Of a stretch of 64,000 bases of DNA, positions 35,901 to 50,009 are shown piece by piece. How positions within the stretch are numbered: position 1 is the first letter of the stretch; the number at the start of each line of letters is the position of its first letter. Both the position numbers and the translations under genes were made by a program. The stretch is taken from the NCBI RefSeq assembly GCF_042100115.1, contig NC_091272.1, forward strand, positions 3,038,001 to 3,102,000, in the 5' to 3' direction. The notes beneath the pieces are model-generated. The model was not told where the DNA came from. It worked only from the letters and a program-made list of their open reading frames with translations, and searched no databases. This DNA is from Alternaria dauci (Eukaryota > Ascomycota > Dothideomycetes > Pleosporales > Pleosporaceae).

Positions 35901-38900
35901 TACCCCCCAAAGCAAAGTTCTCCTACAGCGCCGCGGGGCAGAACAGCCTCGCTGTCAGGATCAAGTACGAAGGCTGAGGTGTTGGTGAAAGGCATGCCGA
36001 TGTTGTTGATCAAGTCATCTGGAGTAACCGCTGTTCGGACAGTGCATATATTTGTGGTCTCGGAAGGACCATACCCTTGGTACAAGCCTCTACCTGCCCA
36101 TTTTCTTCGAACATGTTCCGTCAGGGCTTCTCCAGCAGTCACCAGAAACTCGACTCTCGGGACATTCTCCGGGTCCACTAACGCTGCGACTGTTGGTGTC
36201 AAGCTCAGGTGTGTGACACCTAGCTGATTGATTGCAGCCTCAAAGTCATGGAACAGATCGTCTTTCTTCGCCGTGCACAAACATATGCCCACGTACCAGG
36301 AGAAGAATATCTCAAAGACGCTAACATCAAATGCTTGGGAGCAGGATTGGAGCAAGCAGGATTCCGCAGAAATGGGGTATATGGTCGACAGATACTGCAG
36401 ATTACTCATGAGGTTGTCTTGGGTGACAAGAACGCCTTTCGGTGTTCCAGTACTGCCAGAAGTGAATACAGCGTAGGCAAGGTGCTGTCCGTTGTACGAT
36501 ACGTTCAGGTTCTGATCAGAGTAGCCTGAGAGCTTAGTGGCATTGATGTCTATCAGTTCGACTCGGAGATTCTTTCGAAGAATAGATGAAGTCGACGAAT
36601 CGGAGACGCAGACCTTGACTCGCGCATCGTTCAAGATGGTCTTGACTCTCTCGATTGGTGTATCAGGGACGAGTGGTAGATATCCGCAACCGAGTTTGAG
36701 AACAGCGAGGATACAGACGTAAAGATCGACCGACTTCTCCATCATGATGCAGACTAATTGATCATGGCCAACTCCATGGCTGGCAAGCACGCGGGCAAAC
36801 CGATTGGCGCGGGAGTTTAGCATCTCATAAGTCGCCACCTGTTCGATCTCCAGACCACCGCGTATGACACGGGCGAATTTGACAGCCGGTCTTCCGGGAT
36901 TCGACAGAGCCCATTGTTCCACTGCATAAGCAGGACCACGCTCGATTGGTGGCTGCTGAGGCGTAGGATTCGCGATCGATAAAGAAGGCGTGGTGAAACA
37001 CCACTTCATCTTATCGATGTTGTGATTGGTGCTCTCCAACAGTATTCCCACCACTTCGTCAATCTGGCGCGACAAGCATTCGATCTGTTGCTCCGGGAAG
37101 TTTGGTGCATCGTAGGTGGCCCGTAACGATATGCCATCTTCGCGCGGTTCGAATTCCAGTGTGAGTCTGAATTCAAGGTCATCCGCGCTGTCGATGATTC
37201 TGGCTGCAGGCGTTGAGTTTGAATTCGAGGCTATTGATTGTTGCCACACGAACAAGATGTCAAAGAGCCGTGTTCCAGGTGGTATATTGCCTGCCCTTAC
37301 GATCTCGCGCAAGGGGATGATGCTGTGCCTCAGACTCTCTCGATTCAATGCTTGAGTCAAATGTAGGAGGTCATGGGTGCTATGAGCGTTGTTGAGGTCT
37401 ATGCGGAAGGGAACAGTGGCGATGCAAGGGCCAATGATATCCTCCACACCGGCCACCGGGATAGTCCGCCCAGATGAAACATTTCCAAGAACTACATCGG
37501 CCGTACCGTTATAAAGACTAAGCACGTATGCCGTAGCTGCTTGGAAGTATACCTGAGGATTGATGGCCATTTCACGGGCGCGCTCAAAGAGCTGAGATGG
37601 GTCGATAGCAGACAGTCTATTGAAGCGGCGTGTTACTCGGTCTTTAACAACCATTCCGTGGTAGTTAGGTAGCGAAACCGGAAGGTAGCCGTTAAGTAGA
37701 CTAGTCCAGTACTTCCGACATACCTGTTGATCTTCGGGGTTTATCCGGGACAGATATTGGACTACCTCACGGAATTGTGGTCGTGGCCCAATTTCCTCTC
37801 TACGCAATCGCCTGTCGAGATCATGCAGCAACAGATCAAAAGACCACCCGTCGTATAAAGCATGATGTATGCGAAAAAGCAAGCGAGGTCGCTCGGATAT
37901 TATCATTATTTGCGTGTGAAACGGTCGCAGGAAGTCTTCCTCGGATTGCAGTGTGTACAGCTTCGAGAAGCTGTCGACCTCCTCAATTTGAGAGGTCAGT
38001 AACCCTTTCCATATTATCTGCGAAAAGGTTCCGGAATGTTGCGACTGCGCGTAGAAACCAGTACGTATAATCTCGATTTTGCTGGCCAAATCCTGTATGA
38101 TGTCTCGTATATCTTCAAACGTCCGCGAAATCGAAAGTTCGACTTCAACCCAGTTGCAGTAAGCAGCAGGCCTCGTCATTGTCTCCGCAAGCATAGCTTC
38201 TTGTAAGGGAGTACAAGGTAGTACATAAGCGATATCGCTACCCCATCGCTCCAGCTGAGGGGTTTCTATGCGGATGAATGATCTCGGGGAGTCTTTTGTT
38301 GGGCCATGCAGACTAGTGGCTGTGGTAGGCTTTCTACACATCGCAATAAGATCTTCCAATGTATGCGCTGATAGTACCTCCATCGCACCCAACTCGAACC
38401 CCTCTCGTCGCAGCGCAGATGCAACGCGGATCGATTGAAGAGAATCTATCCTAGTGAAAGCAAGATCCAAATTTGATCCAGGAGCTGGAGAGATAAGGTG
38501 CCTCATGATACTCAGGACGGTCCGGCCCACACGATCGCTTGGGTCGATGTTGGTAGACGAAGCCGTACCATTAGAGTTAGTCTTGCGGAGAAACTCTCTG
38601 GTGAGAGAGTCTTTGTCGATCTTCCCCGATGGGAGTTGTGGCATGGCATCTACGAAGAAGACGTCTGATGGAACCATGAATGCCGGAAGCCAATGACTAC
38701 AGGTATTGAGAACATCTGTGCGTGTTACTTCATGCGAATCGACAGCGCAGAACACGATCAGGGATTCGTCAACAATGATCGCTGTTGCTGTACGACAGCT
38801 CGGTATCCTCATGATAGCCTGTTCGATCTCGCCGAGCTCAACCCGCTGCCCTCTTAGTTTTACCTGGCCGGCAACGACGCGGCCCAAACATTCTAAGACC

Positions 38901-40215
38901 CCATCCTGGTTGATTCTTGCACGATCACCGGTACGGTATAAACGACCATACTTTTGGTGTTCGATGAAGGACGCGGAAGTGAGATCCGGGCGATTCAGAT
39001 ATTCTTCAGCAACTTGAGGTCCTCCAACAGCGAGCTCGCCAACTTCTCCGGTTTTGAGAATCTCAATACGCGTCGATGTTGAATCTCCAGTTGGAGGCGC
39101 GATAATAAAAGCCGAAACGGTGTCCAAGGGACGACCTATCGTGCTAGTTGGCGAACATGTCGAGAACTGTGGCTGTAACGTGCAGTGAATTGAGGCTTCA
39201 GTCGGTCCATACATGGCCCACAGTATGCTCTCCTTCGTTTCGTCGCCACCATACTCAGCGATGACGTGCTGGGTGAGCATCTCACCAATCGTAAGCAGCA
39301 ACCTCAAACCAGGCACGCTCGATCTGCCCCGAAGAAGATTGCTCACAACTGTTGGTGTGAGTTCCGCTGCATCAATCTCGAGGCTATTGATGGTCCCTGG
39401 AAGGTCGTCGAGCATTTGCGCACGTGTACTGCCAACCAACGTTTTTCCTCGGAACCATGGAAAGAAGATCTCAAATATGGAAACGTCGAAGGTCTAACAC
39501 CCTGTCAGTACGGAGCAGAATACGGCTATGCTTGCGCACTTACGGGAGCTGCAAACTGGAGAAAACGGGCAAAGTCAGGAATGTGGCGGTCATGAGCCAA
39601 CAGACTTTGGGTAACCGCATGGTGCGATACACTCACAGCCTTAGGCTTGCCTGTAGAGCCAGAAGTATACAGCACGTAGGCTAGATCGTTGGTACATGGT
39701 CTTGGAAGCTCGACATCCAGGCGATCCTCACAATCGCAGAGCTCCCTGTCCACAAAAACCACTTCGACATTGACAGCTGTTCGTATACGTTCATCGAAAG
39801 TCGAGAACGTGATGAATAGGTCAGGTGATATATCATCGAGAATGAACTTCAGCCGCTCTGTAGGGGTGTCGAGATTAAGAGGACAAAACGCTTTCCCTGC
39901 CTTCAGGACGGCCAATAAGGCGATGTATAGTTCTGGAGACTGGGGCAGAAAGACCGGAATAATGGACGACACACTTTTGAGCGTTGCAAGTCTTTCAGTG
40001 ATTCTGCCAGCCAAGACATCGCTCAAAAGGTGCAGATTCCTGTAGGAGAACTTGCGCCTTTTCGATCCATGTTCCAGGAAATCGATAGCGGTTGCGTCAT
40101 GATGAAATGGCCGCACCAGCTCGTGGAGGAGATCCGGCCCGCTCAGAATCGAAGGTCGCTCATTGAGCACCGATAGTCGCTGGTTTGTGCCGTTTTCTTG
40201 AACCATGTCGTGCAA
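23934..40215 (-). CDS. NPS2: Ferrichrome-type siderophore non-ribosomal peptide synthetase
   Basis: Exons 40215-39544, 39493-24128 and 24068-23934 join in phase 0 to about 5390 residues. An in-frame Met at 40206 is an alternative start. Domain order is A1-T1-C1-A2-T2-C2-A3-T3-C3-A4-T4-C4-T5-C5-T6-C6. Carrier serines lie near residues 574, 1641, 2699, 3771, 4324 and 4883. Condensation motifs lie near 769, 1849, 2906, 3986, 4536 and 5089. No thioesterase is present, so a terminal C domain likely releases the product. The terminal T-C-T-C repeat is the hallmark of ferrichrome synthetases (SidC/NPS2/Sib1), which reuse one A domain to load three acyl-hydroxyornithines. Three A domains are the minimal set, and here there are four. 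The neighbouring sidA and ABC genes support a hydroxamate siderophore such as ferricrocin, probably intracellular. The exact product cannot be read from sequence. Confidence 0.93.
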
Positions 40216-40391
40216 AATGTTAGGTAGTGTAGCCTAGGGCAATGTTCACTGGTAGGGAATTTGAGCTGTTGTCGTCCCAAGCGATACCCCCATGAATTTC
40301 AGAGAAAAGAACTGCAGTAGATGCATCCGCTATTGCTGAACAGAAATCCGCAGAATGCGATAATGTTTGGTCGCAAGTTCCTGTGATGAGA

Positions 40392-40411
40392 AACTGCAGC
40401 ACGGTGATTGG
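40392..40411 (-). promoter_or_regulatory. Candidate CBC-HapX element
   Basis: On the minus strand, CCAAT is followed after exactly 12 bases by GTT. This fits the CSAAT-N12-RWT motif reported for the CCAAT-binding complex with HapX. It lies about 180 bases upstream of the synthetase start and reads toward it. Given CCAAT, the RWT match alone has about a 1 in 16 chance, so support is modest. Confidence 0.4.
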
Positions 40412-41191
40412 TTGAAGAGCCTCAGGTACCTTGAGACCAGTACACCCAATGCTGGTGCACGTGAGAACGGGTTCTAACACGCTGTGCGTGGGTAGCGCGT
40501 TTGAGGCTTAATCACGAAGAGTGCAGCGCTCTGTTGTAGGTGCAGGCAACAAGCGAACTTCAAAAACGCGTTGCGACCTCCAGTTCGTAAAGAGCGAGCG
40601 AGCAGTGTTGAGGAAGGATAAGAGTTTAAGCTGAGGCAATAAGTTTTCCGATAGTTTCTTTGGCCACGGCCCTCTCCGTGATGTTGAACGCGTTGTCCGT
40701 GGTTGAAGCGTCATACATCCTGGTTGACTGGCAAGTGGACGTGTCATTCGACAGGCGGCGCGTAAGATTTGATACCGTGAGGCAGACGCTTTTGGCGGCT
40801 CTGCAAGCGGACGGGAACTGGAGACGAAAGCTGCTCGACATAAGACTAAATCGAGACTGAAAACCGAAGGTCCACCAAATCATACTAGCCTGTGGTCGTA
40901 GCGCGAAATGGTAGGTGTGAAGGCGTGGGTGCGGCTCCGATGACGACGACAACGCCGTCGCGTTAGCTGGCAGGGCGTCATGCTCCATCGCCTCTTCCTA
41001 GTTCCCCACGCTACCGAGAGAAATCTGTTTGTCAGGCACAAACACATTGTAAGATCCCGTTGAAATGTGGCGTTGGACGCGATCTCGGAGCGCTGCCGCT
41101 GCTTGGTGGGGAAGATGGATGCCGGGTCAGCCGCCGAAAAATCCCGTGCTTTGCTTGAGTGACCTGCGAGGCGGGTCATCCCTAAACAGAG

Positions 41192-41200
41192 TTATCAGAT
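41192..41200 (-). promoter_or_regulatory. SreA-type GATA site (ATCTGATAA)
   Basis: An exact match on the minus strand to ATCWGATAA, the site described for iron-responsive GATA repressors (SreA/Sre1/Urbs1). It lies about 490 bases upstream of the ABC transporter start and about 980 upstream of the synthetase start. Confidence 0.6.
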
Positions 41201-41684
41201 GAAGTCTACTCCTGACCTGATCTCAGGTGGCTGGTAGCCCAGCCCTACAGGATTAACTAAGTATGCATGCTGCAGGCCCCCTCTGTCTATCACAGGGCCG
41301 TCTAGCTCAAGCTCACCTGCCCCTACCCGACGACTGGGTATATTTTCCAACTCCCCACAGTCAACCTTTTGAGCTGTTTGAACAAAAACTCGTCGTGCTG
41401 CCATTCTGATGCATAGAGACGCAGCAAGGCGGGCCGTCTATGACCATGCCAAGACTCTAATTTAGTCCTACGCTCCTACCACGTCTTCCATGTCGCGCAT
41501 GGTTAGCTCTGACATCAACAACGCTGCACGTTTACTTTCATATCGCCTCTATGGCATCTTTTTGCACCACAGCTCGCAGTCGCGTACCCGTCGTGATACC
41601 GTTCCTTTCGTTCATGTGCAGATGATTTGCTGTTGAGCACTGCAATACCGAAATCGCATTGAATCACGCCAGGCGCGCGCCACA

Positions 41685-44600
41685 ATGCCCCGTTATCATG
41701 ACGATGACAGCTCTGAGAGCCAGCCCCTGCTGGACTCAGAGGAAAGTGAGATAGAGGACGAGCCCTCTGTCCGTCACAGCACGCAATGGGAGAGACACGC
41801 AGAGCCGTCGCTAGCGACTGTGCAACCTCAAGCTTTTGATGGTCCTACTGTCTTTCGCCAACGGTTCATCCGCCAAATTCTAGGCTTGAATCCTTTCAAG
41901 ACTTCTTACTTTACGCTGTACAGACAACTGGACGATACTGGATCAAAGATCATTCTGGTGTTGGGAATTTTCACCGCAATTTTGGCAGGCCTGCCGCTTC
42001 CGTTAATAGGCGTCGTCCTGGGGCGCATTATCAACAACTTCCCACCCAACCCAGACGAGCTGAAGCATCTCTTGCTGCGTCTTATGTTAGTCGCAGTCGG
42101 TTATTTTGTCGTTACCTGGGCTTGGGCTGTTTGCTGGGCTGTCACAGGAGAACGCGTGAGTAGAAAGACCAGAGAAAGACTTCTGCATCGTGCGCTGGGC
42201 ATGGATATGGCCTACTACGGTGCGTACATGCCCGAAACTTGTCTTACATAGATCGCATGTTGACTTGAAATACCTACTGCAGACACCATTTCACCTGACC
42301 TGTCTAGCATTCTTACAGAGAAGACACAGACCATTCAACTTGGCACCTCGGAGAAAGTGGGACTGTTCATCGCATCAATAAGTTACTTCATCTCTGCATT
42401 CACTGTAGGTTTTATGCTCAATGCGAGACTGACTGGAGTAATGTAACAATCATCCTCGCCGGGCCAAGGAATAATCGTTAACATGGACAGGTTCGTCACC
42501 GTGATACCTTCCATGGCATTCGTTGTTATCTTCGGCACTAAGCAGGTTTCCGATCTATCTAAGCAGGCTACAGTCTACACCGAGAAAGCTGCCTCCGTCG
42601 CTGAAAGTGCTATCCGTGCAGTCCAGATTGTGCAGGCTTTTGGCTTGTTCGAGCAGCTGAGCGAGGAACATGTTCATCACCTGCGGTCAGCATTGAGAAT
42701 TGGAATCAGAAAGAGCATCGCGGGTGCTGTTATGCTTGGTTCGGTGTATTTCGTGGCATACGCAACGAATGCACTTGCTTTCTGGTATGGCGATCGCTTA
42801 CGAGATGGTAGCGCAGAGGCTGGCACAATCTATGCGGTTGTCTTTCTCATACTAGATGCTTCTTTCGTCGTTGGGTCGTTTGGTCCATTCATCCAGACAT
42901 TCGCTATGGCTGCCGCAGCAGGGGCTGCCGTACTGAACGTTCTAGACCATCCGACATGCGATATAGACGTCTACTCTCCAAAGGGAAAGCCAGCAGAAAG
43001 AGTACACTTCGAAAGAGATCTAGTGCTTTCATCCGTCTCATTCGTATATCCCGCTCGGCCTACCGTCCGGATCTTAGACAGTATCGATTTACGCTTGAAG
43101 TCTGGGCAGGTGACCGGCCTGGTTGGACCGTCCGGCTCGGGAAAGGTAAGCACGGTTCCTTTGAGGGACGTGGTCTCGTTGCTGATGTGCTCGAACCTTA
43201 GTCCACCATTGCATCCTTGCTTTTGAGGCTCTACGATCCGACCTACGGCCACATATATCTCGGCAATGATAACCTGAAATCATTCAATATTCATAGCCTG
43301 CGGTCGCACATCGCGCTGGTCACACAAAACCCCGTCCTGTTTACTGGTACGATACTAGACAACATCAAGCATGGGATACCAAGTCGAGAAAGAGAGCTAT
43401 TGACCGAGGACGAGATTCTTATTCGATGTAAGGCGGCGGCGGCGGAGGCATACTGCGATTTCTTGGACCGTCTTCCAGAAGGCATACACACGAAGATCAG
43501 CTCTGGCCCACAATCTCAACTGTCTGGTGGTCAGAAGCAGCGCATAACGCTCGCGCGTGCGCTAGTGGGAAACCCATCGCTTCTTCTCCTGGACGAATTT
43601 ACGAGCGCCATGGACGGTACAAGCGAAGCAATTGTACTGGAAAACTTACGTCGTTCTTCTGCTAGCGCTGCTCGAACTACCATTATCATTGCACATCGTC
43701 TGGCAACTGTGCGAGACGCTGATCGCATCGTCGTTCTGAAGGACGGTAGTGTAGAAGAAGATGGGTGCCATCAGGACCTTCTCAAGAAGAACGGTGTCTA
43801 CGCGGAGCTGATCAGAGCACAACAGTTTGAGAAAGGAGAGCCGTCGGCACCCTCATCGATTCGATCTGCCACTCGCTCATCGCACAAAGAGCATGAAGAT
43901 TCTTCGAGTGAATCAAATGACGCGATTCCATCGACTCCGAAGTCGCAAGTCGATGCTCCCAAGATGAGCGCGTTGACTTTGATTGGGAGATCATTGGCAT
44001 TGAGCCGCCGTGAAACGCCTGCCATAATTGTTGGCTTGGTTTCTTCCATTTTCAGTGGTGCAGTCATCGTTGGCGAGGCGCTTATTTTCGGGAACTTGGT
44101 CGAGCTCTTGAACGACACAACTGGAGCAGACGATGTGACCAGCAAAATCTCCTTCTATTGTTTGCTCTTCTTTGGTCTGGCTATCGTCGCTCTGGCTTCC
44201 CATTCCTTTGGCAAAACCGCTTTCGGCATGGTCTCAGAGAATCTCGCTCTGCGAGCCAGAGATCTTTCTTTCCGGACAATACTGCAGCAGGACATTGCCT
44301 GGTTTTCTCAGCCTGGTCACTCCCACCATGTCCTGATGTCGCGTCTGAACTCGGACAGTGGCAGTATCAGTGGGCTCTCTGGAGTTATACTCGGAACCGT
44401 CTTCTCAATTGCGACCTCTGTTCTTGGCGGCATTGTCTTGGCCCACATAATAGCATGGAAGATTGCTATAGTGCTGCTGGCGGCTGTGCCTGTCATGCTG
44501 TTGGCTGGCTTCCTGCGCCTCCGTATCTTGGCTATGGCAGAGGAACACCACCAAACGGCGTACAACGGCGCAGCTGCTCTTGCTTCGGAAGCGACCTCTT

Positions 44601-45790
44601 CCATGCAGATCGTTGCAGTTTTTGGGCTTGAATCTCACTTTCTCGACAGCTACCGAGAGGCGATCCGGAAGCCATATGAAGAGCACCTCAGGTTTAGTGT
44701 GCTTGGCAATATTTTGCTCGCGTTTTCGCTCTCGGTCACGTATTTCGTATACTCCCTGGCGTATTGGTGGGGGTCCAAGCAAGTGCGCAACGGCAATTAT
44801 AGTCAACGAGAGTTCTTTATAGTGCTTCCTGCGCTGCTCTTCTCCGCGCAATCTGCAGGCCAGCTCTTCAGCTTGGCGCCAGAAGTAACACGGGCAAAGG
44901 CTGCTGCTCAAAGCGTCTTCTCACTACATGATGAGAAACCGACTATCATCACAGATCAGGCGCCTTTGGATCCTACCGTTTCTGGTACGTCGAACGGAGA
45001 CGCCCTATTATCCGGTCCTTCAGCTTCATATGGTACGTTTGGTGTACGGGGAGAGCTCGAATTTCGCAACGTCAGCCTCTACTATGCCAGTCGGCCAAAC
45101 GTTCCCGCTTTGAATGATGTCTCGTTCCAAATTCGACAGGGCGAGAACGTAGCTTTCGTCGGCCGATCGGGTGCTGGCAAGTCAAGCACAATCCATCTGA
45201 TAGAGAGATTCTTCGATCCAAATGCAGGGCAAGTTTATCTCGATGGGCAAGACATTCGGCAAGAAGCTGTTCGTAGCCATCGCGCCCGCCTAGCGCTCGT
45301 CGAGCAAGAGCCAGATCTCTTCCCAGGTTCTGTCAAGTTCAACATTGGACTAGGCGCACGACCGGGCACCTCAGTTAGTAACGAAGACATACAACGTGTG
45401 GCGAAGGAATGTGAGCTCCACGATTTCATCATGAGCCTGCCAGAAGGCTACAACACCGAGGTCGGCTCTCATGGATCAAAACTATCGGGCGGTCAGCGTC
45501 AACGCCTTGCCATTGCTCGAGCTCTGATACGCGATCCAGAAATACTGCTTCTCGATGAAGCAACATCTCAACTGGATGCAAACACGGAACGGGAAATCCG
45601 AAGAGCAATTGCTGCTGCTTCCAAAGGCCGAACTACGATCATGATCGCTCATCGGTTAGCAAGCGTACAACACGCAGACCGTATCTTTGTGTTCGACACT
45701 GGACGCATTGTCGAGCAGGGCCGGCATGATGAGCTGGTGGCTATGGGGGGGATATACGCGGCCATGGTCGCCGCACAGGAGCTGGATTGA
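41685..45790 (+). CDS. ABCB-type full ABC transporter of the siderophore cluster
   Basis: Exons 41685-42219, 42283-42442, 42491-43145 and 43202-45790 give 1312 residues with two membrane domains and two ATPase domains (TMD-NBD-TMD-NBD), the size of MDR/ABCB exporters. NBD1 shows GPSGSGKST (spanning the last intron), LSGGQKQR and LLLLDEFTSAMD. NBD2 shows GRSGAGKSS, LSGGQRQR and ILLLDEATSQLD. The N-terminal 70 residues are acidic and cytosolic. The third exon is joined through a GTAACA donor at 42443, which alone keeps the frame through the membrane segment. The gene diverges from the synthetase, and an ATCTGATAA site lies between them. Related transporters accompany ferrichrome synthetase and ornithine monooxygenase genes in other fungi. 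Export or intracellular movement of a siderophore is plausible, and general drug efflux is the alternative. Confidence 0.93.
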
Positions 45791-46540
45791 ACATGATTTA
45801 CGGTTCTATCTCGGATTTGCATTATGCAACATCGGCGGTCGATGTTGGCTGCCCTCCACCACAGCTTTTCTTATGCAAGCAACGCACTGTATCATATGCA
45901 TGTACTTGTACGTTCACTTTTCGACCAGCTATAGGCATCTGATTCGCATGGCAAGGCGTACACACCAATTTCTTCAATAACGTCATCAAAGTCCTCTTCA
46001 TAATTAATTTCTAATATATCGACTACGGTATACCAGTTCCTCCTGCCTTGTTCGCCATGGTGCTTCCTATTCAGTCTGCCGCGCCGCCAGTGCATGCTAG
46101 TGGGTTATCATGCACCAGATGTGGGCTGCGATGATGGGGGTGCCGGGCCGAGCCAGGATGGTGGAGTGACAATGCTCCAATACGCCCGATCTTTGCATGA
46201 TCGTATAACCTAATACTAGCACAGCAAGTTGTCACTACACAATTCAGCCATGCTAGTTCTTCCACCTCGTTGCCACTGAGCGCTCCCACGATTTGTTAGA
46301 GTGACATGAAGAAAAGGACTTGAAGCGCCTCACTCGTCATTCACATACATTACGTGCGCTAGCACGACCTGCTTTTGAGAGATCGGCAGCAGCGGCGTGC
46401 TAACCGCGCCTAGTAACAACGCCGAGACATGCAGTCAGAAAGGTGGTGTTGTGGGAGTGGAGTGCACCAGTACGACCGAGGCCGCTCCGAACTCGCAAAG
46501 AAATCTCTTCATCTAATCTGATGGGACCTGATGCATTTCC

Positions 46541-46549
46541 ATCTGATAA
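46541..46549 (+). promoter_or_regulatory. SreA-type GATA site (ATCTGATAA)
   Basis: An exact plus-strand match to the iron-regulatory GATA consensus, about 820 bases upstream of sidA. A related partial sequence, AATCTGATGG, lies some 25 bases before it. Confidence 0.6.
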
Positions 46550-46730
46550 TTTCTCCTCCGCCAAGCTGATACTTTACCCACGACCCCACGGCGACTATGC
46601 CCCATTCGACGCCGTCGATGCAATTCGTGGGCAAGCGCAGCGGGGCATGCCTGAAAATTTTTTGCCTCCGTCATGCGTTCCATGGGGCGCCAGGTGAGCT
46701 TTTGCTGCGACGGCCTGAGCGCCCGTCATC

Positions 46731-46739
46731 TTATCAGAT
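46731..46739 (-). promoter_or_regulatory. SreA-type GATA site (ATCTGATAA)
   Basis: An exact minus-strand match about 630 bases upstream of sidA. It is paired in opposite orientation with the site at 46541. Paired GATA sites are often bound more strongly by two-finger GATA factors. Confidence 0.6.
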
Positions 46740-47339
46740 GGCGCGTCGGTAGATCAGTGACATGGGTGGACTGTGCTACCATCACTTTGTTAGCGAACCA
46801 GGTGGTGGCACCAGGTTGGAACGGACCGTCAGGGTCTACTGTTTACGAAGTGACATCGGACCATTCTCTGACGAGCGTGGCAGCGGCCCTTCGATCGACA
46901 TGGATGGGCTATACGCAAGAACGGATGCTGGGCACGGTTGTGGTCCAGGTACAAGTTCGTGGCCCTCGTGAACTTTTTTCCACAACCTGGCGACGGCGGC
47001 TGTATCAATATCTCCAGCGTTTGAAGCGTCTTGCGATTTTTCAAGTTGAAGAACTGAATAGGTATGTTGACGTCTGCAAATCTACTCGTGTTGTTGATTC
47101 GCGTCAAGTGTAGACGTCATTGGTCTTGTCACATGAATCCACCGCTGACTTTTGGCTTTGCGCGTACAGTTTTGCAATCTGGGTTTCCTCACAGCCGATT
47201 GTTCAGGCCACAAGTTTCTTCTGGAGCGTCAGTAATATCGTCAGCGTACGTGGTTCTACAGTTTATGAAACAACGCGATACATGTCACATTGCAAATTTA
47301 GTATCGACGATACTGACGACCTTTTGCTTCGTATAGTGA

Positions 47340-49055
<1,716 letters not shown>

Positions 49056-50009
49056 TGGGCGACGTGGTGGCTCGTGCTTTTTTCCAAGAACTGTACATAG
49101 GTAATCTTCTCCTTCTTTGCTTGCCTGCTCCGACTGCGACTATGACGTCTTTGACCAAAGCCCACTCGCTTACCTGTCTGCCGCCTGAATTGCGAATCCC
49201 ACTCCTGCATTGCGTATTGTGCGCAGTGGAGAGGGCAAGCACAAAGAAAAAGCAAGCTCGTTGTTTGGAAGTGATATCAGACCCCAAGTAGCTTACAGGG
49301 TTGCGCCTTCCTGTTTAAGGACCCTGAAAGCGGAAGCGGCCCAACAGCGAGCAGAGCAGCACCCCGTGACTCTGGCAGGCGGGTGTGTAAGTGTGTATGT
49401 GAGGTGCAGCTGTATCGCCGACGAGCAGACAGCAGCCAGCAGGCAAGGGGCGAAGAGCAGAGTGAAATGCAGCAGTGACCCCACGATGATGATGGGCGTG
49501 AGGAGGATGTGGCCGCTTTGGTGACTAGCGCAACCAAGGACAGAGCCCAATTCCATGCATGTTGTTGCAATGGCGCCGACATCACAGCGCTACGCTGACC
49601 TCGAAGCCCATCCTTTCCCTCTGCCTGTGAAGACTCGCTCGTGCGCCCCCGGTCTGCGCCTCTGCTCCTCTGCGGCTGCTCCACGCCCTGCTGCAAACAG
49701 CGTACAGCCGCTGACCACGTAACACGACGCACACCCCGCAACAACAGCAGCCAGACAAACGAGCGCACCACCGTCCCCTCGAGGCTCACCTCGCCCGGCC
49801 ACAAACACGCGCGCTGCTTTCACCTCTGGCCCACGACGCCTGCTGCAACCACGCCTCGAGTGCTGCGCCTGCTGCTCGACGGAGCCCAGCCCGCCTCTCC
49901 AGCCAGCGCGCACCCTCGGCATGCAACACCCGCAGTGACGGACTGATTGGCGTCTCTTCCTGCGACACCGTCGCTTTGCAACCCCCAGCACCCGCACTCG
50001 CCGGCTGCC
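49056..50009. other. Intergenic region and probable long YAK1 leader
   Basis: About 950 bases between sidA and YAK1. GC- and CA-rich, with open frames on both strands caused by the base composition. The frame of YAK1 is open back to an ATG at 49947, but that extension is not family-like. No RNA gene was recognised. Confidence 0.45.

Larger units (their letters stand above)
40216..41684. promoter_or_regulatory. Divergent promoter between the peptide synthetase and the ABC transporter
   Basis: About 1.47 kb lies between the two divergent start codons. Overlapping open frames of 65-120 codons on both strands lack motifs and are read as non-coding. It holds one exact ATCTGATAA site (minus strand, 41192-41200) and one CCAAT-N12-GTT element (minus strand, 40392-40411). 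Both are described for iron regulation in ascomycetes, so shared iron control of the two genes is likely. Confidence 0.6.

Noticed and set aside
40508..41404. Minus-strand frames of 69 to 120 codons between the synthetase and the transporter
   Set aside because: They overlap opposing frames, have random-looking composition and no motif. The region is better explained as a divergent promoter.
46673..47113. 146-codon plus-strand frame upstream of sidA
   Set aside because: No family motif, it overlaps a GATA site and another frame, and it is better read as sidA promoter or leader.
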